The notes under the pieces: generated by a model
What the model saw: only the letters and a program-made list of their open reading frames with translations
Databases searched by the model: none
Told to the model about the DNA's origin: nothing
DNA from: Burkholderiales bacterium
Lineage (GTDB): Bacteria > Pseudomonadota > Gammaproteobacteria > Burkholderiales > Burkholderiaceae
Assembly (NCBI GenBank): GCA_947372535.1
Contig: CANBUA010000165.1
Location: forward strand, 1-10,591
Reading direction: 5' to 3'
DNA: 10,591 nucleotides
Shown here: positions 1 through 5,987 of the stretch, piece after piece
Layout: each line of letters starts with the position of its first letter
Numbering within the stretch: the stretch's first letter is position 1
Program-made: the position numbers and the translations under genes

Positions 1-48
1 CGACAGGGCGGATTCTGGACTTTTTCAATTTAGCAAGAGGTAATCATC

Positions 49-459
49 ATGAGGAATTTGACCGAAAAGCGCTTGGCACGATTGAGGACCGAGGGTCGCT
101 TGGATTACGTCAGAGGCGTCGGGGTCGCGCCCGACGGTTCCCGCGCCTCTTCAACGGTATCGTTGGGTGCAGAGTGGCTGATGGCCAAATGGGGCGCCAA
201 TTCTTTTGCCGCCAACTCATTCAGAGTGAACCACTCTGCGTTCGTCCAGGCAGCTAAGACCACCAACGTCCTGTATTTCATCAGCCACGGTGGCCAATGG
301 AACGAGGCTTTGTTTGTACACGCCAACAACGATCGGATCGTGCCGCTCCGCAAGGCGACCTATGACCCCACATCCGGCTGGACGATTCACATGGGACATC
401 CGGGGGGCATGTTGCGCGCATCGCTGTATGAATCATGGATCAGGGTCAAACCCGCCTGA
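49..459 (+). CDS. Uncharacterised 136-aa protein, first gene of the island
   Basis: I do not recognise this protein. The ATG has a good ribosome binding site, AAGAGG at 35-40, with an 8-base spacer, and the frame stays open to TGA at 457-459. The product is soluble-looking, has no signal peptide, no membrane segment and no cysteine. Its N-terminus is basic (many Lys and Arg in the first 22 residues), and its second half carries an aromatic and Gly/His-rich stretch (YFISHGGQW, then GWTIHMGHPGG) that looks like beta structure. Hand counts at 181-300 give about 54% GC, against about 70% at 4321-4380, so it may have been acquired separately. It could be a small effector, the immunity protein of a gene further left, or an unrelated passenger. 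The coding call is reasonably safe; the function is unknown. Confidence 0.7.
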   Translation: MRNLTEKRLARLRTEGRLDYVRGVGVAPDGSRASSTVSLGAEWLMAKWGANSFAANSFRVNHSAFVQAAKTTNVLYFISHGGQWNEALFVHANNDRIVPLRKATYDPTSGWTIHMGHPGGMLRASLYESWIRVKPA

Positions 460-540
460 GATCTGAGCCCAAGCTTGCATGGCCATGAGCGCACTCGTGC
501 CCGGACTGCTGCATTCATGGCGCATGGCGGCCCTGGTGTT

Positions 541-556
541 GACGCTGGCCAGCGTC
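541..556. promoter_or_regulatory. Perfect 16-bp palindrome, candidate operator
   Basis: GACGCTGGCCAGCGTC is its own exact reverse complement. It lies 66 bases ahead of the chosen start of the first DUF6795-like gene. As DNA it is a possible dimeric repressor site; as RNA the loop would be too tight without opening central pairs. There is no T-run after it, so it is not a rho-independent terminator. Its regulatory role is inferred from symmetry and position only. Confidence 0.35.
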
Positions 557-579
557 GGCCGTGGCCCAGCGAGGCGGCC

Positions 580-594
580 GTTTCGTCGCGAAAC
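580..594 (+). other. Small inverted repeat, GTTTCG-TCG-CGAAAC
   Basis: Six perfectly complementary bases flank a 3-base loop, 24 bases after the 16-bp palindrome and 28 bases before the ATG at 623. In mRNA this would form a short hairpin just upstream of a start that has no clear Shine-Dalgarno sequence. It could influence translation or be chance. Confidence 0.25.
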
Positions 595-622
595 CTCAAG
601 ACCAGACCGTCAGGCCGGCCTC

Positions 623-1117
623 ATGAATACCGCCCAGTATCGGCTGATGCCGCTGGGCATTGTCGTGTCCATCCTGAGTTGCCCGCTGACCGCTGACGCC
701 ATGGGCAAGATGCATCTGTTCTCGGCCGTGCGCGGCGTCGTGTTGCTCAAAGGCAAACCCGTCGCAGGCGCACTGGTCGAGCAGGACTACTTCTGGCACT
801 GGAAAGATCAGCGCGGGGTGGCCGTGGTCAAGACCGATGCGTCCGGCACCTTTCAGTTTCCGCAGGTCACCGGGGCATCGTTCATGGGCAGCATCCTGCC
901 GCATGAACCGGTGGTCGAGCAGACCATTCGAATCACCTACGAAGGACAGGACTACATGGCTTGGTCGCATGAGCGCGGCAACTACAGCGCCAACGGTGAA
1001 CTGGCGGGTCGGTCGATTTCTTTGCTCTGCGACCTGGATCGCGCGCCCTTCTACAAAGGGCCGCGCGACAGCGTCTATGGCATCTGCGAACTTCGCGGCA
1101 CCAACTTGATCGATTGA
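623..1117 (+). CDS. DUF6795-like exported protein, copy 1; candidate lipase immunity protein
   Basis: This 164-aa protein has a signal peptide ending in an AxA site (TADA, then MGKM), so the mature chain starts at M27. A cysteine inside the leader (ILSC) makes lipoprotein processing a weaker alternative. The mature part opens with a strand-rich segment (MGKMHLFSAVRGVV, then KGKPVAGALV) like the carboxypeptidase-regulatory / DUF6795 fold, followed by YFWHWKDQR. C136 and C155 are both conserved in the next gene and could form a disulfide in the periplasm. I chose ATG 623 over the in-frame ATG at 479 because it puts the signal peptide at the N-terminus and gives the same length (164 aa) and the same MNT start as copy 2. 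No clear ribosome binding site supports it. Sitting 5 bases before its paralog and upstream of a lipase gene, it is a plausible periplasmic immunity protein, which is an inference. The DUF6795 name is from memory. Confidence 0.75.
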   Translation: MNTAQYRLMPLGIVVSILSCPLTADAMGKMHLFSAVRGVVLLKGKPVAGALVEQDYFWHWKDQRGVAVVKTDASGTFQFPQVTGASFMGSILPHEPVVEQTIRITYEGQDYMAWSHERGNYSANGELAGRSISLLCDLDRAPFYKGPRDSVYGICELRGTNLID

Positions 1118-1122
1118 CTGAC

Positions 1123-1617
1123 ATGAACACCACCCTTCATCGTCGTGCCATTCAATGGCTGTTGCCGCTGCTCGTCGTTCTCTCCTTCATTCTGATTTTC
1201 AACACGAAAGCTCATGCCATGGGCAAGATGTATTTGTTCTCTGCCGTGCGCGGCGTCGTCGTTCACGAGGGCAAACCAATCGAAGGTGCCGTGGTGGAAC
1301 GAGAATATTTCTGGCATTGGAAAGACCAACGCGACAAGGTCCAGGTCAAGACCAATGCCTTGGGCGAGTTCCAGTTCCCTGAGGCCACGGGCTCGTCTTT
1401 TTTAGGCAGCCTGCTGCCTCATGAACCGGTGGTCCAGCAGACCATCCGCATCGCTTACCAGGGCCAGACCTACATGGCTTGGGCCTTCGACCGCCGCGAC
1501 TATGAGCCCAACACCGAACTGGAAGGCAAGCCCATTTCGCTCTTGTGCGACCTGAATCACCCCCCCAGCCACAAGGGGCCACGTGACCGCGTCTACGGCA
1601 TTTGCCAGCTGCGCTGA
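1123..1617 (+). CDS. DUF6795-like exported protein, copy 2; candidate lipase immunity protein
   Basis: This is a tandem paralog of the preceding gene, also 164 aa. The signal peptide is strong: Arg residues at 7-8, a long hydrophobic core (LLPLLVVLSFILIF), and an AHA cleavage site before MGKM at residue 33. By hand, 89 of the 132 shared mature positions are identical, including YFWHWKDQR, the LPHEPVV block, QTIRI, and both cysteines (C142 and C161, with the same 19-residue spacing as in copy 1). The leaders differ strongly while the mature domains stay similar, which fits selection on the exported domain. A TTG at 1114 overlapping the previous stop is an alternative start, but ATG 1123 matches copy 1. 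The lipase gene follows 53 bases later. A role neutralising that lipase in the periplasm is inferred from position and export. Confidence 0.8.
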   Translation: MNTTLHRRAIQWLLPLLVVLSFILIFNTKAHAMGKMYLFSAVRGVVVHEGKPIEGAVVEREYFWHWKDQRDKVQVKTNALGEFQFPEATGSSFLGSLLPHEPVVQQTIRIAYQGQTYMAWAFDRRDYEPNTELEGKPISLLCDLNHPPSHKGPRDRVYGICQLR

Positions 1618-1670
1618 GCCTTCACGCCCCACCACGTCATTCACCGATCCACCTCGCAGACACGATCCCC

Positions 1671-2843
1671 ATGTCGACACTCAGCCCAGCCCAAGCCGCC
1701 GCCATCGCCAGCGGGGTTTACCTTTTGCGAGACCAGAGCATCTCGGCCATGCGCCAGGATGGACGCGGCACCCGCATCGGCTGCGAAGGCCTGTTCAAGG
1801 TCGATGACCAGTCACGGTTCACCGGCCAATCGGGCGCCTGGTTCTGGAAACGTCTCAGTGGCTTCGGCTACATCGCCGAAGGCGAAGGTGCGCACCAAGG
1901 CGAAGTCCTGCTGGTCACTCGGGGCACGGACATCCTCCCCGACTGGGTCACAGATGCCAACTGCGGCATGCAGTTCGGCCCCAGTGGTCACCTGGTCCAC
2001 GCTGGATTCAACGACACCTGGAAGAGCTTTTCGGCCGACATCAAGGGCTTCTTGCGTGGCCGCAATCCGTCCACCATCCACTGCGTGGGGCACAGCTTGG
2101 GCGGCGCATTGGCCACGCTCAACGCCGATTACCTCTCCAGCGTTGGCGCCGGGCAAGTCAAGCTTTATACCTTCGGTTGCCCACGCACGGGTAGCGTGCC
2201 GTTTGCGCGAAGCCTGACCAAACGCGTGCTGGCTGAAAACATCTTCCGCGTGCACCATCAATCCGACCCGGTCACCATGATCCCGGTCTTTCCGTTTCAG
2301 CACATCCCTACCCACCTGATGGGGCTGTCCATCACCTCGGCCGATGCGGGTCTGATCAGTTTTGGCGCCCACAAGATGGATGTCTCTTACCTACCGGCGA
2401 TGGATGAGATCTCCTGGTTGGATCTGGCCCACGCCCAGCCCAAAGCCCCCAGCGACCTCAAGACCCAATCCTGGCTGGAGGGCATGGCCGCCAAGCATGG
2501 CACGGTGCTCAAAGGGTCAGCCAAGGTGCTGACCATGATTGGCCATGCCATGACCTGGCTGCTCAAGCAAGCCGGTCAACTGCTGGTCGGCATGCTGGGC
2601 ACCACGCTGGCCGTCGGGTGCACGGTCCTCGATCAGTTGGCCTGGATGCTGACACAGGCAGCCCGGGTATCGGCCCAGATGGGCCGCCTGGTCAGCGGCC
2701 TGATCGTTGGCATCCTGCGTTTCCTGGGGCGCGGCGTCGGCACCGCGACAGACATCACCACCGCCTTCTTGCGATGGGTTCTCGAATTGTTGTTCGGCAC
2801 CTTGCGCAACATCGCGCACAGGGCGCTGAGTTTGGTTGGTTGA
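1671..2843 (+). CDS. Class 3 lipase, candidate T6SS phospholipase effector
   Basis: This 390-aa alpha/beta hydrolase has the GHSLGG nucleophile elbow with Ser142. Likely catalytic partners are Asp199 in SDPVTMIP and His234 in AHKMDVSY, the order expected of PF01764 lipases. The earlier RGTDxxxDW stretch is also typical of that family. There is no signal peptide, as usual for T6SS cargo. From about residue 285 to the end the chain becomes a run of hydrophobic and amphipathic helices (such as LLVGMLGTTLAVG and LVSGLIVGILRFLG), which is unusual after a lipase domain and suggests membrane insertion or binding. ATG 1671 was chosen because the upstream extension to 1602 overlaps the previous gene and is low-complexity; no clear Shine-Dalgarno precedes it. 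The expected action is hydrolysis of membrane phospholipid in a target cell. The fold is fairly certain; the effector role is inferred from the cluster and the flanking exported proteins. Confidence 0.85.
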   Translation: MSTLSPAQAAAIASGVYLLRDQSISAMRQDGRGTRIGCEGLFKVDDQSRFTGQSGAWFWKRLSGFGYIAEGEGAHQGEVLLVTRGTDILPDWVTDANCGMQFGPSGHLVHAGFNDTWKSFSADIKGFLRGRNPSTIHCVGHSLGGALATLNADYLSSVGAGQVKLYTFGCPRTGSVPFARSLTKRVLAENIFRVHHQSDPVTMIPVFPFQHIPTHLMGLSITSADAGLISFGAHKMDVSYLPAMDEISWLDLAHAQPKAPSDLKTQSWLEGMAAKHGTVLKGSAKVLTMIGHAMTWLLKQAGQLLVGMLGTTLAVGCTVLDQLAWMLTQAARVSAQMGRLVSGLIVGILRFLGRGVGTATDITTAFLRWVLELLFGTLRNIAHRALSLVG

Positions 2844-2861
2844 CTTTCACAGGAGTAAGTC

Positions 2862-3788
2862 ATGAGAGATTTCAACAAGGACATCAGCATCAAGAAGCCC
2901 ACGGCGCTGCTGCGTGAGGCCAAGGTCGGCTTGCACAAGGCCGTCGGCAAAGATGTGCCCAACGACACCCGGCGCGGCTTCACCGACCGCATGGAAGCCC
3001 TCTCGGGCTCCGTGATGATCGGCTACAAGAACCGCCCGACCTCCGGGCAGATGGCCGCCACCGTGGAGGCCTGCAACCTGGCAGCGCGCATCATGCGCAA
3101 GGCCAACGACGAGTTCGCCGCCATCTGCTTCCTGCGCCGCAGCGAATCGCAGTTGATGCAGGACGTGCTCGACAAGCATTTCGGCCTCATCGCAGGCGAT
3201 ACCGGGGGCGGCTACCTCAAGGACAACATCGTCGACAAGAAGATCTCGGCCAAGGCGCTGTTTCAGAAGGACCGCCGCTGGGTGATCGAACAGATCCGCA
3301 AAAACATGCTGAGCTTGAGCTTTCACCTCAACACCGGCATTTACCTGATCGACACCGATGCCGACAACCGCGACATCCGCGTCGGCCAGGCCGTCACCGC
3401 GGGCAGTGGCAACGCGAACGAAGAAGCCTACGTCGGTCACGTCAAGGCCTCGTTCGACGAGAACTGGCGCGCCGATGGCTGGAAGCGCGTCAGCAAAGCC
3501 ACTTGCGGTTTCCGCAAGGGCGAGATGCACGTCTCCTTCCGCAACCTCGAAAACTACAGCTTGCTCAGCTATGCCCGCGTGATCATTCACGAGGCCACGC
3601 ACAAGTTCTTCGACACCGAGGACCACGCTTATGCCCACCAAGGCACCTATGGCACCTTGAGCCTGACGCAGTGTCTGGCCAATGCCGACAGCTACGCCTG
3701 GGCCGCCATCTCGCTGTACTGCGGCTCGGTCAAGATGGGCTCGCCTGCCGACAACGTGCCCGATTGGGCCCAATGCAGCAAGCCTTGA
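2862..3788 (+). CDS. M35/aspzincin-like zinc metallopeptidase, candidate T6SS effector
   Basis: This 308-aa protein starts after a clear AGGAG (2851-2855, 6-base spacer). Near the C-terminus it has HEATH (H243, E244, H247) followed by DTED-HAY, placing Asp254 as the third zinc ligand. It then has NADSYAW around 274-280. This is the aspzincin arrangement (deuterolysin / lysine-specific metalloendopeptidase, PF14521), in which HExxH is followed by a TxD ligand and an NADS segment. The usual GT before the Asp is here DT. About 240 residues precede the catalytic part; they are mostly helical-looking and I recognise no domain in them. There is no signal peptide, so access to a substrate would need another route such as the T6SS. 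The protein has several cysteines late in the chain. It follows the lipase gene by 18 bases. Function as a protease is likely; use as an effector is inferred. Confidence 0.82.
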   Translation: MRDFNKDISIKKPTALLREAKVGLHKAVGKDVPNDTRRGFTDRMEALSGSVMIGYKNRPTSGQMAATVEACNLAARIMRKANDEFAAICFLRRSESQLMQDVLDKHFGLIAGDTGGGYLKDNIVDKKISAKALFQKDRRWVIEQIRKNMLSLSFHLNTGIYLIDTDADNRDIRVGQAVTAGSGNANEEAYVGHVKASFDENWRADGWKRVSKATCGFRKGEMHVSFRNLENYSLLSYARVIIHEATHKFFDTEDHAYAHQGTYGTLSLTQCLANADSYAWAAISLYCGSVKMGSPADNVPDWAQCSKP

Positions 3789-3823
3789 GGCCACGCCTGC
3801 GAACTCCTGCCTGAAAGCACGCC

Positions 3824-5188
3824 ATGACCGCCGCCAGCCAACGGATCCCCCTGCCCCACGATCCGGATTTCGACCCCAACAAGCCGATGTCGCCCGACGA
3901 CGCGGTGACCTTCGCGACCCGCCTTCACCGGCTGGGCCAGATGCAGGCCGCGCGTCAGGTTTACGAGGCGGTGCTCAAGGCCGTGCCCAAGCATGCGGCA
4001 GGTTTGCAGTTCTACGGCATCTTGCTGCACCAGGAGGGCGAGAGCGACAAGGCCATCGAGTACATGCGCCGCAGCATCGAACTGGCGCCCGGCCAGCCTG
4101 GCACCATCATGAACTTGGGCAATGTGCTGCTGGGCATGGAGCGCTACGACGAAGCCGGTGATGCCTATGCGCAAGCTTCGGCGCTGATGCCCGACAACGA
4201 AGAGTTGATCAACAACCTGGCCGTGCTGCGCAAGGCCCAAGGTGACCTGGAAGGCGCGCAAGCCCTTTACGAACGCGCCCTGGCCCTGAACCCCGAGTAC
4301 TTCGAAGCCCACAACAACCTGGGCCACCTGCTGGTGGCGCGCGGCCAGACCGAAGAGGCCCTGCACCACTACTTCAAGGCCCTCACCCTGGCGCCGCACA
4401 ACGCCAACAGCTTGCGCCTGCTGGGTTTGGCCTATGGCGCCCTGGGCCAGCTCGGCAAGGCCGCCGACATCTACCGCGAGTGGATCGAGAAAGAACCGGA
4501 CAATCCGGCGCCGCGCCACTACTTGGCCGCATGCGAGCAACAAAACGTGCCCAGCCGCGCGGCAGACAACTACGTGGCCCACACCTTCGACAACTTCGCC
4601 GCCAGCTTCGACGCCAAGCTCAGCGCCTTGGAATACCGCGCGCCCGAACTCATCGGCCAGGCGGTGGCTGCCCTGCCCGGTCTGGCCTTGAACGACCAGC
4701 AGCTGGACATCCTGGACGCGGGCTGCGGCACCGGCTTGTGCGGGCCTTTCCTGGCCGCGCACGCCAAGTCACTCATCGGCGTGGATCTCTCCGGCGAGAT
4801 GCTCAAGCGCGCCGAACCGCGTCAGCTGTACGACCAGTTGATCAAGGCCGAACTCACCAGCTTCCTGCAGGCCCAGGCACAGGCATATCACCTGGTGGTA
4901 TCGGCTGACACGCTGTGCTATTTTGGTGACTTGCAAACCGTCAGCCAGGCCGCCCATGAAGCCCTGCTGCCAGGAGGCTGGCTGGTGTTTTCCGTCGAGG
5001 CGCTGGACAATGACCCTGGCCCCGATTACCACCTGTTTCCCCATGGCCGCTATGCGCACCGCCCGGGGTATGTGCGGGATGTCTTGCAAGCTTTGAACTG
5101 GAGGGATGTCCAATTCACACCCGCCGTGCTGCGCAAGGAGGCCGGCAAGTCCGTCCACGGCTTGATCGTTCAAGCGCGCAAGGCTTGA
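3824..5188 (+). CDS. TPR protein fused to a SAM-dependent methyltransferase
   Basis: This 454-aa protein has two parts. Residues about 26-230 hold six 34-residue TPR units, with the usual pattern ending in NP or APxN turns (LALNPEY, LTLAPHN, EKEPDN), plus a partial seventh. A YVAHTFDNFAASFD linker leads to a class I methyltransferase domain from about 280. It has motif I LDAGCGTG (297-304), an acidic ribose-binding residue Asp321 in GVDLS, and a later LLPGGWLVFS strand typical of motif IV/VI regions. This TPR-methyltransferase layout is known in bacteria, but its substrates are generally undefined. It is cytoplasmic, with no signal peptide or membrane segment. The gap from the protease gene is 35 bases and the ribosome binding site is weak (GAAAG). 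It may modify or chaperone a neighbouring effector, or be a cytosolic protective partner of the protease; nothing in the sequence decides between these. Confidence 0.88.
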   Translation: MTAASQRIPLPHDPDFDPNKPMSPDDAVTFATRLHRLGQMQAARQVYEAVLKAVPKHAAGLQFYGILLHQEGESDKAIEYMRRSIELAPGQPGTIMNLGNVLLGMERYDEAGDAYAQASALMPDNEELINNLAVLRKAQGDLEGAQALYERALALNPEYFEAHNNLGHLLVARGQTEEALHHYFKALTLAPHNANSLRLLGLAYGALGQLGKAADIYREWIEKEPDNPAPRHYLAACEQQNVPSRAADNYVAHTFDNFAASFDAKLSALEYRAPELIGQAVAALPGLALNDQQLDILDAGCGTGLCGPFLAAHAKSLIGVDLSGEMLKRAEPRQLYDQLIKAELTSFLQAQAQAYHLVVSADTLCYFGDLQTVSQAAHEALLPGGWLVFSVEALDNDPGPDYHLFPHGRYAHRPGYVRDVLQALNWRDVQFTPAVLRKEAGKSVHGLIVQARKA

Positions 5189-5255
5189 GACCCGTTGGAT
5201 GCCTTGACCATGCTTGACCTCGACACGCGCCATTGCCTCAACCAGGGATTGCTCC

Positions 5256-5987
5256 ATGGGTAGCTCTACCATTCCCGGCCCTTTGGGCGGGAACTTCCTG
5301 AATTTTTTCGACATCGATGACGGCACGCTCATCCGCATGATGTCGCCCGTGCCCGGCCCCGTGGGCGTGGCGCAAACCCCCACGCTGACCGTGCCGGCCG
5401 CCGTGTCCATGGAACTGACCTGGGATCAGATCAAGGCCGACATGACCGAGCACGAGGCCCTGATCAAGCACCTCTACGTGGACAGCGTCGGCAAGGTCAC
5501 CGTGGGCATCGGCAACATGCTGCCCAACTTGGCGGCGGCCCAGGCGCAGCCTTTCGTCGTGCGCGGCAATCCCACGCAATCGGCCTCTGCCGCTGAGGTC
5601 AAGACGGATTGGGATGCCGTCAGCGGCCATGCGGGCGAGAACCTGCGTGCCACCTCCTTTGCCAAGTACACCCTGCTCGATCTGCCGGAAGACATCTGCT
5701 GGGCCTTGCTGAAAAAACGCATCGACAATGAGTTCCTGCCGGGCCTCAAGGGCCTGTACGACGACTGGGAAAAATTCCCCCTGGCCGCCAAGCGGGCCCT
5801 GCTCGACATGGCTTACAACCTGGGCATGGCCGGCTTCAAGAAGTTCAAAACCTTGAATGGCCATGTGAAAAAGGCCGATTGGGAGAAGGCCGCGGGCAGT
5901 TGCAGCCGCCAAGGCATCCCTGCGGACCGCAACGAGTGGACGCGGGCGCGCTTCAACGAAGCCGTGCCGCCCAAGGTGCAGCCATGA
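5256..5987 (+). CDS. GH24 T4-type lysozyme, candidate peptidoglycan-targeting effector
   Basis: This 243-aa protein carries the T4 lysozyme catalytic arrangement: Glu67, then eight residues, Asp76, then five residues, Thr82, inside EALIKHLYVDSVGKVTVGIG. The later segment MAYNLGMAGFKKFKTL followed by a DWEKAA motif also matches GH24. The expected activity is cleavage of the MurNAc-GlcNAc bond of peptidoglycan. Before the enzyme domain lie about 60 residues rich in Gly and Pro (GSSTIPGPLGG, PVPGPVG), which are not part of GH24 and could be a loading or tip-binding tail. There is no signal peptide and no holin or other phage gene nearby. ATG 5256 is preferred over a TTG at 5214 because AGGGA at 5244-5248 sits 7 bases ahead of it. 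The stop overlaps the start of the next gene (ATGA), which suggests tightly linked dosage with that exported protein. Confidence 0.88.
   Translation: MGSSTIPGPLGGNFLNFFDIDDGTLIRMMSPVPGPVGVAQTPTLTVPAAVSMELTWDQIKADMTEHEALIKHLYVDSVGKVTVGIGNMLPNLAAAQAQPFVVRGNPTQSASAAEVKTDWDAVSGHAGENLRATSFAKYTLLDLPEDICWALLKKRIDNEFLPGLKGLYDDWEKFPLAAKRALLDMAYNLGMAGFKKFKTLNGHVKKADWEKAAGSCSRQGIPADRNEWTRARFNEAVPPKVQP

Larger units (their letters stand above)
460..622. other. Interval between the first gene and the DUF6795 pair
   Basis: This is the longest stretch without a confident gene. It holds a perfect 16-bp palindrome at 541-556 and a short hairpin at 580-594. The frame of the following gene stays open back to an ATG at 479, and that extension would encode a hydrophobic segment (SWRMAALVLTLASVG) followed by an Arg/Pro-rich linker. 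It could therefore be an N-terminal extension of the next protein, a remnant signal peptide from a lost third copy, or simply a leader. I see no convincing sigma-70 promoter: TTGACG at 539-544 resembles a -35 box but has no matching -10 box 16-18 bases later. Confidence 0.5.

Noticed and set aside
1..33. Possible tail of an upstream gene ending at TAG 31-33 (reading RQGGFWTFSI)
   Set aside because: Only ten codons are visible, a second frame also stays open to TAA at 41-43, and nothing distinguishes them.
539..567. Sigma-70 promoter starting with TTGACG
   Set aside because: The bases 16-18 positions downstream are GC-rich and do not resemble TATAAT.
2847..3794. Long minus-strand open frame opposite the protease gene
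   Set aside because: It mirrors the M35-like gene, whose plus-strand motifs and ribosome binding site are clear. Long antisense frames are common in GC-rich DNA.
5256..5987. Prophage lysis gene
   Set aside because: GH24 enzymes are typical of phages, but no holin, spanin, capsid or tail genes flank it; the neighbours are an exported protein and VgrG.
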